Of a DNA stretch of 64,000 nucleotides, positions 1 to 8,297 are shown piece after piece. The stretch is taken from NCBI RefSeq assembly GCF_019748715.1, contig NZ_JACLBZ010000007.1:1-64000 (forward strand). Direction: 5' to 3'. Both the position numbers and the translations under genes were made by a program. How positions within the stretch are numbered: position 1 is the first letter of the stretch; every line of letters begins with the position of its first letter. The notes under the pieces are model-generated. The model was not told the origin of the DNA. It was given only the letters and a program-made list of their open reading frames with translations, and did not search any database. This stretch comes from Sporosarcina aquimarina (GTDB lineage: Bacteria; Bacillota; Bacilli; Bacillales_A; Planococcaceae).

Positions 1-46
1 GAAGCTGGCTGTCACCAAAAGCGGAAAGTGCCATCTGGTTTAACTG
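1..46. repeat. Partial copy of the palindromic repeat family also found after rpoB
   Basis: The window opens in a non-coding stretch whose parts match the tail of the repeat at 12657-12805: GCTGG, about nine unrelated bases, then AAAGCGGAAAGTGCC, ATCTG and TAAC in the same order. Only the right end is inside the window, so the assignment rests on short matched blocks. It lies directly before cysE. Confidence 0.45.
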
Positions 47-65
47 AAAAAAAGGGGGAAGTTCA

Positions 66-740
66 GTGTTCAAACGTATGAAAGAAGATATCCATTGCAT
101 TTTTGAACAGGATCCGGCAGCTCGTAGTTCATTTGAAGTGATATTGACATATTCGGGATTGCATGCCATATGGGCGCACCGCATAGCACACGCCTTCTAT
201 AAGCGGAATCTTCGTTTTCTGGCGCGTGTGGTATCGCAGGTCAGTAGATTTTTCACAGGGATTGAAATTCATCCTGGCGCAGTAATTGGCAGACGTCTCT
301 TTATTGATCATGGAATGGGTGTAGTCATTGGAGAAACTTGTGAAATCGGAGATGACGTTACGCTGTATCAAGGCGTGACTCTTGGGGGGACTGGGAAAGA
401 AGGCGGAAAGCGCCATCCGACCCTGCATAATAACGTGTTGGTTGCATCGGGAGCCAAAGTCCTCGGCTCTATTACGATCGGAGAAAATAGTAAGGTGGGA
501 GCAGGCTCGGTAATCTTGAAAGAAGTACCGCCCAATTCCACAGTAGTCGGAATTCCTGGTAAAATTGTCATTTCAAATGGTGTCCGAGTGAAAGATCGAT
601 TGGATCACACACTGCCTGATCCGATAGCAGATGAAATAAAACGTCTGGAAGGAAAAATTCAAGAATTGCAGCTGCGGACACAACAGCTAGAATCAACGAA
701 TGGAAAAAAGGGAGATTTACATGAGCATTCAACTCTATAA
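66..740 (+). CDS. cysE: Serine O-acetyltransferase CysE
   Basis: Makes O-acetylserine from serine and acetyl-CoA, the first step of cysteine synthesis. The 224-residue protein has an alpha-helical N-terminal half, then a left-handed beta-helix of hexapeptide repeats (about residues 65-170). This includes FIDHGMG with the expected catalytic His82, and the GVTLGGTG acyl-CoA loop. The start is GTG 66 behind AAAGGGGGAA; an in-frame ATG at 78 is the alternative. The gene ends 20 bases inside cysS, so the two are probably translationally coupled and transcribed together. The order cysE-cysS-mrnC-rlmB-rae1 is the standard Bacillus arrangement. Confidence 0.97.
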   Translation: MFKRMKEDIHCIFEQDPAARSSFEVILTYSGLHAIWAHRIAHAFYKRNLRFLARVVSQVSRFFTGIEIHPGAVIGRRLFIDHGMGVVIGETCEIGDDVTLYQGVTLGGTGKEGGKRHPTLHNNVLVASGAKVLGSITIGENSKVGAGSVILKEVPPNSTVVGIPGKIVISNGVRVKDRLDHTLPDPIADEIKRLEGKIQELQLRTQQLESTNGKKGDLHEHSTL

Positions 741-2121
741 TACATTAACGCGTAAAAAAGAGAAATTCATTCCGATAGAAGAAGGAAAAGTCAAGATGTA
801 TGTCTGCGGCCCGACTGTCTATAATTATATTCATATCGGAAATGCGCGACCTGTCATCGCTTTCGACACCGTCCGCCGCTACTTGGAATATCGCGGATAT
901 GAAGTGAATTACGTTTCGAATTTCACGGATGTAGATGATAAAATCATTAAAGCGGCAAACGAATTGAACGAGGAAGTCGGAGAATTGACGAATCGTTTTA
1001 TTGAAGCATATTTTGAGGACGTGGGCGCGCTTGGTTGTGAAAAAGCAACAGCTCATCCTCGTGTAACGGAGCACATTGGTGATATTGTACAGTTTATTCA
1101 GCTGTTGATTGAGAAAGGGTACGCATACGAATCAAATGGAGACGTCTATTTCCATACGCGTGAATTTGACGGATACGGAAAACTTTCACACCAATCAATC
1201 GATGAATTGAAGGTTGGTGCACGAATTGAGGAGAATGCAATCAAATCAGATCCTCTTGATTTCGCGCTATGGAAAGCAGCGAAGGAAGGCGAGATTTCCT
1301 GGGATAGTCCGTGGGGGAAAGGTCGGCCGGGCTGGCATATTGAGTGTTCCGTCATGGCGAGAGAACTCCTTGGCGACACGATTGACATCCACGCAGGTGG
1401 GCAAGACTTGACCTTCCCGCATCATGAGAATGAAATTGCACAATCTGAAGCGGCGACTGGTAAAACCTTTGCGAACTATTGGATGCATAATGGCTATATT
1501 AATATTGACAATGAAAAAATGTCCAAATCACTCGGAAATTTCATTTTGGTTCATGATATTCGTAAGCAGATCGATCCGCAGGTGCTTCGTTTCTTCATGC
1601 TTTCCGTACATTACCGTCACCCCGTGAACTTTGCGCAAGATTTGGTGGAGAATGCGGCAAATGGGCTTGAGCGGATCAGGACGGCGTATCATAATGTGCA
1701 ACATCGACTTTCAATGTCTGCTGACTTGGCGGAAGATCCGCAGTCGTGGTTGGATCGTATTGATGAGCAGATTACTTCATTTGAAAATGCGATGGATGAT
1801 GACTTTAATACAGCCAATGCCATCGCTGCAATCTTTGAATTAGCAAAGCAGGCGAATGTCTATTTATTGGAGAAAAATACGGATCGTCAGGTGCTGGAAC
1901 GATTCTTAGAAGCGTTCGACCAGTTGATGGGAGTCCTTGGCTTACCGTTTGAGAGTGTCGATGAGTTAGTGGATGAAGAAGTGGATGCACTCATACAGGA
2001 ACGTCTAGATGCACGTAAAAATCGAGACTTTGCAAGAGCGGACGAAATTCGAGATCAATTGAAGGCGAAAGGCATTGTATTAGAAGATACAGCGCAAGGC
2101 ACTCGCTGGAAAAGAGGGTAA
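721..2121 (+). CDS. cysS: Cysteinyl-tRNA synthetase
   Basis: Class I aminoacyl-tRNA synthetase that charges tRNA-Cys. It is 466 residues, the usual length. The ATP-binding HIGN motif is at residues 38-41 and KMSKS at 266-270. Cys29 in VCGPTVYN, the Cys in HIECSVMA and the HHENE segment provide the zinc and cysteine-recognition residues of the family. I choose ATG 721, preceded by AAGGGAG; a longer frame from 700 would add seven residues inside cysE without a better ribosome site. It sits beside cysE, so cysteine synthesis and use are linked in one transcript. Confidence 0.97.
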   Translation: MSIQLYNTLTRKKEKFIPIEEGKVKMYVCGPTVYNYIHIGNARPVIAFDTVRRYLEYRGYEVNYVSNFTDVDDKIIKAANELNEEVGELTNRFIEAYFEDVGALGCEKATAHPRVTEHIGDIVQFIQLLIEKGYAYESNGDVYFHTREFDGYGKLSHQSIDELKVGARIEENAIKSDPLDFALWKAAKEGEISWDSPWGKGRPGWHIECSVMARELLGDTIDIHAGGQDLTFPHHENEIAQSEAATGKTFANYWMHNGYINIDNEKMSKSLGNFILVHDIRKQIDPQVLRFFMLSVHYRHPVNFAQDLVENAANGLERIRTAYHNVQHRLSMSADLAEDPQSWLDRIDEQITSFENAMDDDFNTANAIAAIFELAKQANVYLLEKNTDRQVLERFLEAFDQLMGVLGLPFESVDELVDEEVDALIQERLDARKNRDFARADEIRDQLKAKGIVLEDTAQGTRWKRG

Positions 2122-2125
2122 CAGC

Positions 2126-2545
2126 GTGGGGAATTTGCGAGATATAGACGTCAAACAGCTTAACGCACTTGCTCTCGCCTATATGGGCGATGCGGTTTAC
2201 GAGCAGGCAGTCAGAGAACATTTATTGCGGAGCGGCCGTGTGAAGCCTCAAGTGCTTCATAAAGAAGCTACGCGATATGTCTCTGCGAAAGCTCAGGCAC
2301 AAATTATCCGGACGATGAGAGAACAACAACTGCTGACAGAGGAAGAAGAGGCCGTCATGCGTCGCGGACGTAATGCGAAGTCGGGCTCTGTCCCTAAAAA
2401 CACTGATGTCACCACGTATAATTATAGCTCTGCATTTGAAGCGGTCCTCGGTTATGTTTATTTATTAGGCCGACAGGAACGCTTGACAGAGCTGATGGCG
2501 AAGGCGATTCATTTTGTGGAACATCCTGAGGAGGAAATGGCATGA
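2126..2545 (+). CDS. mrnC: Mini-ribonuclease 3
   Basis: RNase III catalytic domain without the double-stranded-RNA binding domain, known in Bacillus for maturing 23S rRNA. The 139 residues include the family signature around [12 protein letters not shown] (about residues 11-22), which carries the metal-binding Asp. The start is GTG 2126 after GAGGG, four bases beyond the cysS stop. Its end overlaps the ATG of rlmB (ATGA), so translation is coupled. Confidence 0.94.
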   Translation: MGNLRDIDVKQLNALALAYMGDAVYEQAVREHLLRSGRVKPQVLHKEATRYVSAKAQAQIIRTMREQQLLTEEEEAVMRRGRNAKSGSVPKNTDVTTYNYSSAFEAVLGYVYLLGRQERLTELMAKAIHFVEHPEEEMA

Positions 2546-3300
2546 CGGAACAAGAAATTGAGCTGATCGGCGGAAGGAACCCTGTAGTGGAAGCATTGCG
2601 TTCCGGAAGACAGCTAAATAAGATCTGGGTAGCAGAAGGTGTCAATAAGAAAAGCATAGGAGAAATAATGAAGCTGGCAAAAGAGGCAGGAATAGTCATC
2701 CAGACGGCGCCTAAACAGAAATTGGACGGGATGACGGAGTTGAGCCACCAAGGGATTCTTGCGTCAGTTGCTGCCTATGACTATGCGGAGCTAGACGATT
2801 TGTTTGAAATAGCACGTGATAGGAAAGAGGATCCTTTTTTTATCATCCTTGATGAGTTGGAAGACCCTCATAATTTAGGGTCGATTTTGCGGACTGCGGA
2901 TGCATCTGGTGTCCATGGAATCATTATTCCGAAGAGACGGTCTGTTGGATTGACTGGGGTTGTGGCAAAAGCATCGACAGGTGCAATTGAACATATTCCA
3001 GTTGTGCGAGTCAACAATTTGTCGCAAACTGTGGATGACCTGAAAAAACGTGGAGTTTGGATTGCCGGAACGGATGCATCAAATTCTACAGATTATCGCC
3101 ACATGGATGCGACGCTCCCTCTTGCTGTCATTATCGGCAGTGAAGGTAAGGGAATGTCGAGAATTTTACGCGAACGATGCGACTTTCTTTATAGCTTGCC
3201 AATGGTGGGCCGAGTGACCTCTTTAAATGCTTCTGTGGCAGCAGCATTGCTGATGTATGAAGTTTTAAGAAAGCGCCAATCTGCCCAGGCGACATCATGA
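2542..3300 (+). CDS. rlmB: 23S rRNA (guanosine-2'-O-)-methyltransferase RlmB (TrmH family)
   Basis: SPOUT-class methyltransferase expected to 2'-O-methylate a guanosine in the 23S rRNA peptidyl-transferase centre. An N-terminal substrate-binding domain (about residues 5-75) is followed by the knotted catalytic domain with [19 protein letters not shown], the conserved GSEGKGMS loop and SLNASVAAA near the C terminus. The 252-residue length is normal. It overlaps mrnC and rae1 by ATGA at both ends and so lies in the middle of a tightly coupled rRNA-processing group. Confidence 0.95.
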   Translation: MTEQEIELIGGRNPVVEALRSGRQLNKIWVAEGVNKKSIGEIMKLAKEAGIVIQTAPKQKLDGMTELSHQGILASVAAYDYAELDDLFEIARDRKEDPFFIILDELEDPHNLGSILRTADASGVHGIIIPKRRSVGLTGVVAKASTGAIEHIPVVRVNNLSQTVDDLKKRGVWIAGTDASNSTDYRHMDATLPLAVIIGSEGKGMSRILRERCDFLYSLPMVGRVTSLNASVAAALLMYEVLRKRQSAQATS

Positions 3301-3809
3301 AAAAAGATGTACTGCTCGTTGATGGCTACAACGTCATCGGGGCATGGCCTGAACTGCAAGCGTTAAAAAAAGAGGACTTTGCGCAGGCGCGAGATCGCCT
3401 GATTGAGCGAATGGCTGAATACCAAGCGCATAAAGGCTGGCGTGTGATCGTAGTTTTTGATGCGCATCTAGTGCCGGGTATCGAAAAACGTAAGAAGCAA
3501 TACCGCGTGGATGTAGTCTTTACTCGAGAGAATGAAACGGCAGATGAGCGGATTGAAAAACTTGTGTCTGAACTATCGAATCGATTGACGCAAATTCATG
3601 TAGCGACTTCAGACCTTGTGGAACAATGGGTCGTGTTCGCACAAGGAGCGCTTCGTGTGTCGGCACGGGAGTTGGAGTTGGAAATGAAAGAAGTTGATCG
3701 GATGATTGCCCTGAGAGTCAGAAAGATTCAAGAGAATCGTCCTTTTTCGAAGATCCCGCTAACAGATGAGGTTGCGGCGGTCTTTGAAAAGTTGAGACGT
3801 GGGCAATGA
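3297..3809 (+). CDS. rae1: Ribosome-dependent mRNA endoribonuclease Rae1 (YacP, NYN domain)
   Basis: NYN/PIN-like nuclease. In B. subtilis this protein enters the ribosomal A site and cleaves mRNA. Acidic motifs of the fold are visible: LLVDGYNVIGAWPEL near the N terminus, VVFDAH around residue 55, and FTRENETADERIE. The length of 170 residues matches YacP. The start overlaps the rlmB stop by four bases, and the gene is the last of the cysE-led group before the sigH promoter. Confidence 0.92.
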   Translation: MKKDVLLVDGYNVIGAWPELQALKKEDFAQARDRLIERMAEYQAHKGWRVIVVFDAHLVPGIEKRKKQYRVDVVFTRENETADERIEKLVSELSNRLTQIHVATSDLVEQWVVFAQGALRVSARELELEMKEVDRMIALRVRKIQENRPFSKIPLTDEVAAVFEKLRRGQ

Positions 3810-3813
3810 GCAG

Positions 3814-3842
3814 TTGACGTAAAAAATTTCCACGTCTATACT
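3814..3842 (+). promoter_or_regulatory. Sigma-A promoter of sigH
   Basis: TTGACG (3814-3819), a 17-base spacer and TATACT (3837-3842) lie just after the rae1 stop and about 50 bases before sigH. In B. subtilis sigH is driven by a sigma-A promoter repressed by AbrB; AbrB control here is inference only. Confidence 0.8.
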
Positions 3843-3891
3843 AACTTTATTAAACCAATAGAACTCTGGGGTGGAGAGGTTGGTGCGGAAT

Positions 3892-4530
3892 ATGAAAAAT
3901 GGGAACAGTAAAAATGATTTTTCTACACTTTCAGATGAAGAGATGATTGAACGAATTCATCAAGGAAACTCAGATATACTAGATTTTTTAATTACAAAAT
4001 TTCAGCCGATTGTCCGCATGAAGGCCAGGACATATTTTATCATTGGTGGAGATCGGGAAGATATTGTACAAGAAGGAATGATCGGACTGTATAAGGCGAT
4101 TCGTGATTATCGACCGGATCGGTTGAGTTCATTCAAGGTATTTGCTGAACTTTGTATAACGAGACAGATTATCACAGCCATCAAAACAGCAACTCGCCAA
4201 AAGCATATTCCGCTCAATACCTCGGTTTCACTGGACAAGCCCATGTATGATGAGGAACAAGAGCGTACGTTGCTCGACATCATTGCAGGATCTACATTAG
4301 ATGATCCTGAAGATTTAATGATTCATAAAGAGAACTTTTCGTTCATGGAAGAAGAGATGAACAAGGTACTTAGCGCTTTGGAGAAAGAGGTACTGACGCT
4401 CTATTTGGAAGGACAATCCTATCGCGAAATATCAGAAGTGTTGAACCGGCAAGTGAAGTCGATTGATAATGCACTTCAGCGCATCAAACGTAAGTTGGAG
4501 CACTCTATGGCGATGGATTTGGTACGGTGA
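3892..4530 (+). CDS. sigH: RNA polymerase sigma-H factor
   Basis: Directs transcription of transition-phase and early sporulation genes. The protein aligns throughout with Bacillus SigH. Region 2 carries GDREDIVQEGMIGLYKAIRDY and FAELCITRQIITAIKTATRQKH, and region 4 carries EISEVLNRQVKSIDNALQRIKRK as the helix-turn-helix. Start choice: GGAGAGG (3873-3879) serves ATG 3892 (spacing 12) better than GTG 3883 (spacing 3) or GTG 3871. Its presence implies a sporulating lineage. Confidence 0.96.
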   Translation: MKNGNSKNDFSTLSDEEMIERIHQGNSDILDFLITKFQPIVRMKARTYFIIGGDREDIVQEGMIGLYKAIRDYRPDRLSSFKVFAELCITRQIITAIKTATRQKHIPLNTSVSLDKPMYDEEQERTLLDIIAGSTLDDPEDLMIHKENFSFMEEEMNKVLSALEKEVLTLYLEGQSYREISEVLNRQVKSIDNALQRIKRKLEHSMAMDLVR

Positions 4531-4546
4531 TCACGTCGAAAGTAAA

Positions 4547-4575
4547 TTGACATGTCGTTGGTAAGATGGTACTCT
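4547..4575 (+). promoter_or_regulatory. Sigma-A promoter of rpmG-secE
   Basis: TTGACA (4547-4552), 17 bases, TACTCT (4570-4575), located between the sigH stop and rpmG. Confidence 0.7.
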
Positions 4576-4610
4576 TTAGCAAGACTATTGTCTTGAATAG
4601 GTGAATCCAA

Positions 4611-4760
4611 ATGGTTAAAAAAATAATTATATGCTGTGAAAATTGTGGTTCGCGAAACTATACTTTGCCGGCTGGTAATCAGGGCCGTGACGGAAGAATC
4701 GTCATCAAAAAGTTTTGCAGTCATTGCAACGCGCATACGTTGCATAAGCAAACCATTTGA
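4611..4760 (+). CDS. rpmG: 50S ribosomal protein L33, zinc-binding form
   Basis: A 49-residue protein starting MVKKIIICCENCG, short enough to be missed by length-limited gene callers. Two Cys pairs, CENC (residues 9-12) and CSHC (36-39), form the zinc ribbon of the C+ L33 paralogue. Low-zinc C- paralogues lack these residues. AGGTG at about 4600 supports ATG 4611. As in Bacillus, L33 precedes secE. Confidence 0.93.
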   Translation: MVKKIIICCENCGSRNYTLPAGNQGRDGRIVIKKFCSHCNAHTLHKQTI

Positions 4761-4816
4761 CCAGTTACATAGAGTTCAATGTTGGGCGCTATGTCATTCG
4801 GAAGGGTTGGAGAAGA

Positions 4817-5002
4817 ATGAGCAAGATCAGCGATTTTTTGAAAAAAGTTGTTTCAGAGATGCGGAAAGTCAGTTGGCCGAAGCGTAAGGAACTGACGAAG
4901 TACACGGTAGTTGTTATTTCAACTGTCATTTTTATGGCTGTTTATTTTGGGCTGGTAGATATGGGTATTTCAGAGGTCATGAAATGGTATACTGGTTTAT
5001 GA
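4817..5002 (+). CDS. secE: Preprotein translocase subunit SecE
   Basis: Essential small subunit that clamps SecY in the membrane. The 61 residues comprise an amphipathic helix with EMRKVSWPKRKEL and one membrane span (about residues 27-50). ATG 4817 gives the short single-span form typical of Bacillus; the longer frame from 4757 would overlap rpmG and lacks a ribosome site. GGAG lies just upstream. Confidence 0.95.
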   Translation: MSKISDFLKKVVSEMRKVSWPKRKELTKYTVVVISTVIFMAVYFGLVDMGISEVMKWYTGL

Positions 5003-5031
5003 TAAAGAAAGTATGAATAGCTTGAGAATAT

Positions 5032-5059
5032 CCCGTTTTGATGAATAAACGGGTTTTTT
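5032..5059 (+). terminator. Intrinsic terminator or attenuator between secE and nusG
   Basis: CCCGTTT (5032-5038) pairs with AAACGGG (5047-5053) and is followed by six T residues (5054-5059). No good promoter lies between it and nusG, so it probably acts as a partial terminator or attenuator for nusG. Confidence 0.75.
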
Positions 5060-5107
5060 CAGTTTAATTAAAGGAGGGACGGACGCGTAGTCCTCAATGT
5101 GATGGAG

Positions 5108-5644
5108 ATGGAGAAAAATTGGTATGTAGTTCATACATACTCAGGATATGAAAATAAAGTAAAAGCCAATCTTGAAAAGCGTGTCGAAACAATGGGCATG
5201 CAAGATAAGATTTTCCGTGTCGTCATTCCGGAAGAAGAAGAAACAGATATTAAAGAAGGTAAAAAGAAAACCGTCATGCGAAAAACGTTCCCTGGTTATG
5301 TGCTTGTGGAATTGATTATGACGGACGATTCTTGGTACGTTGTCCGAAATACGCCGGGCGTAACAGGCTTTATCGGATCTTCAGGTGGTGGGGCGAAACC
5401 AACTCCGCTATTACCAGAAGAGGTCGAATTCATCCTGAAACAAATGGGAATGAAGGAACAGCGAGTGGACGTGGATTTCGAAGTTGGCGAAAGCGTGACT
5501 GTATTGGAAGGCCCGTTTGCTCATTTTGAAGGTAAAGTGGAAGAGATCGAATTGGACAAAGGAAAAGTTGTCGTAACTGTCGATATGTTTGGACGCGAAA
5601 CGAAGATGGAGCTGTCATTTGATCAAGTTGAAAAAATGGATTGA
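5108..5644 (+). CDS. nusG: Transcription termination/antitermination factor NusG
   Basis: NusG NGN domain (MEKNWYVVHTYSGYENKVK onward) followed by a C-terminal KOW domain (about residues 125-178). It binds RNA polymerase and modulates pausing. ATG 5108 reproduces the conserved MEKNWYVV N terminus, giving 178 residues. GTG 5099 and ATG 5102 are also in frame. The strong ribosome site AAAGGAGGG (5071-5079) is oddly far upstream of all three, with GGAC-GCGTA-GTCC capable of folding between, so the true start is uncertain by three residues. Confidence 0.97.
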   Translation: MEKNWYVVHTYSGYENKVKANLEKRVETMGMQDKIFRVVIPEEEETDIKEGKKKTVMRKTFPGYVLVELIMTDDSWYVVRNTPGVTGFIGSSGGGAKPTPLLPEEVEFILKQMGMKEQRVDVDFEVGESVTVLEGPFAHFEGKVEEIELDKGKVVVTVDMFGRETKMELSFDQVEKMD

Positions 5645-5666
5645 TGTGTAATTGGTTTATTTCTAC

Positions 5667-5695
5667 TTGCAAAATCTGTGTAATGGTGATATCAT
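5667..5695 (+). promoter_or_regulatory. Sigma-A promoter of rplK-rplA
   Basis: TTGCAA (5667-5672), 17 bases, TATCAT (5690-5695), just downstream of nusG. It leaves a leader of roughly 110 bases before rplK. Confidence 0.7.
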
Positions 5696-5763
5696 TTCAA
5701 AGGTCAGACGTAGTCTGTACGGATAAACCAATTCTACCGACATTGTCGGCAGGCACATATTTG

Positions 5764-5789
5764 AGTGGGAGGGGCAACCCAATTACCAC
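5764..5789 (+). promoter_or_regulatory. Candidate L1-binding hairpin in the rplK leader
   Basis: GTGG-GA-GGGG-CAA-CCC-AATTA-CCAC folds with GTGG/CCAC as the outer and GGG/CCC as the inner stem, separated by an asymmetric loop. A second element of the same design precedes rplA (6315-6341). Autoregulation of L11-L1 operons by L1 is established; assigning this element to L1 is inference. Confidence 0.5.
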
Positions 5790-5815
5790 ATCACGGACTT
5801 AAGGAGGTGTGTCTC

Positions 5816-6241
5816 GTGGCTAAAAAAGTTACTAAAGTAGTGAAGTTGCAAATTCCAGCTGGTAAAGCAAACCCAGCACCACCAGTAGGACCGGCATTAG
5901 GTCAAGCAGGTGTTAACATCATGGGATTCTGTAAAGAATTTAACGCGCGTACAGCTGATCAAGCAGGTTTGATTATTCCTGTTGAAATCTCTGTATTCGA
6001 AGACCGTTCATTTACATTCATCACAAAAACTCCACCGGCAGCAGTATTGCTAAAGGTTGCAGCAAACGTTCAGAAGGGTTCTGGTGAGCCGAACAAGAAC
6101 AAAGTTGCTACAGTTAAACGTGATAAAGTTAGAGAAATCGCTGAACAAAAGATGCCAGACTTAAATGCGGCGTCAGTTGAAGCGGCGATGGCAATGGTCG
6201 AAGGTACTGCTCGCAGTATGGGATTCAAGATCGAAGACTGA
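5816..6241 (+). CDS. rplK: 50S ribosomal protein L11
   Basis: Forms the GTPase-associated stalk base on 23S rRNA with L10. The 141 residues are the family's usual length, with the N-terminal [30 protein letters not shown] segment and a C-terminal rRNA-binding domain. The start is GTG 5816 behind AAGGAGGTG. A longer upstream frame from 5765 runs through the leader and is not used. Confidence 0.98.
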   Translation: MAKKVTKVVKLQIPAGKANPAPPVGPALGQAGVNIMGFCKEFNARTADQAGLIIPVEISVFEDRSFTFITKTPPAAVLLKVAANVQKGSGEPNKNKVATVKRDKVREIAEQKMPDLNAASVEAAMAMVEGTARSMGFKIED

Positions 6242-6276
6242 TTTCGTATCTTCTTGATAAAGCAATGGTTCAAGGT

Positions 6277-6309
6277 GAAGGCTGCGGTCGTATGAGATGC
6301 GCAGCCTTC
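6277..6309 (+). other. Stable hairpin between rplK and rplA
   Basis: GAAGGCTGCG (6277-6286) pairs perfectly with CGCAGCCTTC (6300-6309) across a 13-base loop. No T-run follows, so it is more likely an RNA processing or stability element than a terminator. Confidence 0.6.
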
Positions 6310-6314
6310 ATTAA

Positions 6315-6341
6315 GTGGGAGGTTTAATCCGTTAAAACCAC
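6315..6341 (+). promoter_or_regulatory. Second candidate L1-binding hairpin, before rplA
   Basis: GTGG-GA-GG...CC...CCAC, the same architecture as 5764-5789, ends about 20 bases before the rplA start. It could let L1 repress its own translation separately. Confidence 0.45.
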
Positions 6342-6361
6342 AAATGAGGAGGAAAATTCAG

Positions 6362-7060
6362 ATGACTAAAAGAGGTAAAAAGTTTACAGAAGCGGCGAAG
6401 CTTGTAGATCGTACAGCTGCGTACTCTGTGAAAGAAGCAATTGAACTTGCTAAAAAAACTACTACGACAAACTTCGACGCAACAGTTGAAGTGGCTTTCC
6501 GTCTTGGTATCGACACTCGTAAGAATGACCAGCAAATCCGTGGAGCTGTAGTGCTTCCAAATGGTACTGGTAAAACTCAACGCGTTTTGGTATTCGCTAA
6601 AGGTGAAAAGTTAAAAGAAGCAGAAGCGGCAGGTGCAGATTATGTAGGCGATGCAGAATATATCGCTAAAATCCAACAAGGTTGGTTCGATTTTGATGTA
6701 ATCGTTGCAACTCCTGACATGATGGGTGAAGTTGGTAAAATCGGTCGTGTTCTCGGACCAAAAGGCCTTATGCCGAACCCTAAAACAGGCACTGTAACAT
6801 TTGACGTAGCGAAAGCTGTTGAAGAAATCAAAGCTGGTAAAGTTGAATACCGTGCGGATAAAGCTGGAATCATCCACGCGCCAATCGGGAAAGCTTCTTT
6901 TGAGAATGAGAAGTTGGAAGAAAACTTCTTGACGATCTTTGATACGATTCAAAAAGCAAAACCTGCTGCAGCAAAAGGAACATACATGAAATCAGTAAAC
7001 GTTACGACAACTATGGGTCCTGCTGTAAAAGTAGATCCGTCTAGCGTAACTGTAAAATAA
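6362..7060 (+). CDS. rplA: 50S ribosomal protein L1
   Basis: Forms the L1 stalk at the ribosomal E site and commonly represses its own operon. The 232 residues equal the Bacillus length. The L1 signature is seen in [15 protein letters not shown] (about residues 127-141). ATG 6362 follows GAGGAGG; an in-frame ATG at 6344 precedes that ribosome site and is rejected. Confidence 0.98.
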   Translation: MTKRGKKFTEAAKLVDRTAAYSVKEAIELAKKTTTTNFDATVEVAFRLGIDTRKNDQQIRGAVVLPNGTGKTQRVLVFAKGEKLKEAEAAGADYVGDAEYIAKIQQGWFDFDVIVATPDMMGEVGKIGRVLGPKGLMPNPKTGTVTFDVAKAVEEIKAGKVEYRADKAGIIHAPIGKASFENEKLEENFLTIFDTIQKAKPAAAKGTYMKSVNVTTTMGPAVKVDPSSVTVK

Positions 7061-7064
7061 TATA

Positions 7065-7093
7065 TTGACAAGTGTACAGTGATCTGATAAGAT
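7065..7093 (+). promoter_or_regulatory. Sigma-A promoter of rplJ-rplL
   Basis: Consensus TTGACA (7065-7070), 17 bases, TAAGAT (7088-7093), beginning five bases after the rplA stop. Confidence 0.8.
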
Positions 7094-7109
7094 TACGCTT
7101 GTTATGATG

Positions 7110-7240
7110 ATAACCATTTGTACCGAAGACAGCAGGTGTGGCTTGCCACTTAATGTTCCTGCCGAGGACAAGACGCTCTTTTTTAAAAGATGACGACTTT
7201 TCAGCCCTCTATGTCTTAGACAGAGAGGGCTTTTTATATC
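7110..7240 (+). promoter_or_regulatory. L10 leader RNA with transcription attenuator
   Basis: The stretch from about 7110 carries the hallmark L10-leader segment ACCGAAGACAGCAGGTG followed by CCTGCCGAGG. Downstream an intrinsic terminator pairs AGCCCTCT (7203-7210) with AGAGGGCT (7224-7231) and runs into TTTTT. L10(L12)4 binding to such leaders is known to repress rplJL; here the terminator suggests premature termination as the output. Confidence 0.8.
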
Positions 7241-7275
7241 GGTATAAGTGACCCTAATTTTCAGGAGGTGTCAAC

Positions 7276-7776
7276 ATGAGCAAAGTTTTAGAAGCTAAAC
7301 AGGCGGTTGTAACAGAAATCGCTGACAAGTTGAAAGAAGCAGCTTCTGTAGTAGTTGTGGATTACCGTGGTTTAACGGTTTCACAAGTAACAGAATTGCG
7401 TAAACAACTTCGTGAAGCAGGCGTTGAATTTAAAGTTTACAAGAACTCTATGGCACGTCGTGCAACAGAAGTAGCAGGACTTGAAGGCTTGAATGAACAC
7501 CTTACAGGCCCGAATGCTATTGCCTTCTCAACAGAAGACGTAGTGGCTCCTGCGAAAATCATGCATGATTTCGCTAAAAAGAACGAACAACTTGAAATCA
7601 AAGCAGGCGTAATCGAAGGAACAGTCGCATCGGCAGAAGACGTAAAAGCATTGGCAACTCTACCTTCACGCGAAGGTCTACTATCCATGCTACTCAGCGT
7701 TCTTCAAGCACCAGTGCGCAACTTCGCACTTGCTACAAAAGCAGTTGCAGAACAAAAAGAAGAACAAGGTGCATAA
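7276..7776 (+). CDS. rplJ: 50S ribosomal protein L10
   Basis: Anchors L7/L12 dimers to the ribosome; the L10-L12 complex autoregulates through the leader before it. It is 166 residues with an N-terminal rRNA-binding domain ([30 protein letters not shown]) and a C-terminal helix that binds L12. The ribosome site is CAGGAGGTG. L10 and L12 are separated by 66 bases. Confidence 0.98.
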   Translation: MSKVLEAKQAVVTEIADKLKEAASVVVVDYRGLTVSQVTELRKQLREAGVEFKVYKNSMARRATEVAGLEGLNEHLTGPNAIAFSTEDVVAPAKIMHDFAKKNEQLEIKAGVIEGTVASAEDVKALATLPSREGLLSMLLSVLQAPVRNFALATKAVAEQKEEQGA

Positions 7777-7842
7777 TTACGCATCTTAACTACCGCCGGA
7801 TAGAACAAACCGGTTAATACAAATTTCCAGGAGGAACTTAAA

Positions 7843-8205
7843 ATGACTAAAGAACAAATCCTAGACGCAATTAAAGAAATGACAGTTCTTGAACTAAACG
7901 ACCTTGTTACAGCAATCGAAGACGAATTCGGCGTAACAGCAGCAGCACCAGTTGCAGCAGCAGCAGCGGGCGGCGGCGAAGCAGCTGAAGAGAAAACAGA
8001 ATTTGACGTAATTCTTGCAGGCGCAGGCGCTGAAAAGATTAAAGTAATCAAAGCTGTTCGTGAAATCACAGGCCTAGGCTTGAAAGAAGCTAAAGCACTT
8101 GTAGACGAAGCACCAAAAGCTCTAAAAGAAGGCGTATCTAAAGAAGAAGCTGAAGAAATGAAAGCTAAACTTGAAGAAGTTGGCGCATCTGTAGAAGTTA
8201 AGTAA
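7843..8205 (+). CDS. rplL: 50S ribosomal protein L7/L12
   Basis: Mobile stalk protein that recruits translational GTPases. The 120 residues have an N-terminal dimerization helix ([22 protein letters not shown]), an Ala/Gly-rich hinge (about residues 36-52) and the C-terminal domain with [24 protein letters not shown]. The ribosome site is AGGAGG. A strong terminator follows at once. Confidence 0.98.
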   Translation: MTKEQILDAIKEMTVLELNDLVTAIEDEFGVTAAAPVAAAAAGGGEAAEEKTEFDVILAGAGAEKIKVIKAVREITGLGLKEAKALVDEAPKALKEGVSKEEAEEMKAKLEEVGASVEVK

Positions 8206-8224
8206 TTTCTACTTATCTGAGAAA

Positions 8225-8251
8225 AGCCCGTCTATTTGACGGGCTTTTTTT
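8225..8251 (+). terminator. Terminator of rplJL
   Basis: AGCCCGTC (8225-8232) and GACGGGCT (8238-8245) form an 8-bp GC-rich stem with a five-base loop and a seven-T tail. Confidence 0.92.
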
Positions 8252-8297
8252 CTTCATCTACAGTTATTTACGGTAAACCAAAGCAGGAGGCATGAAC

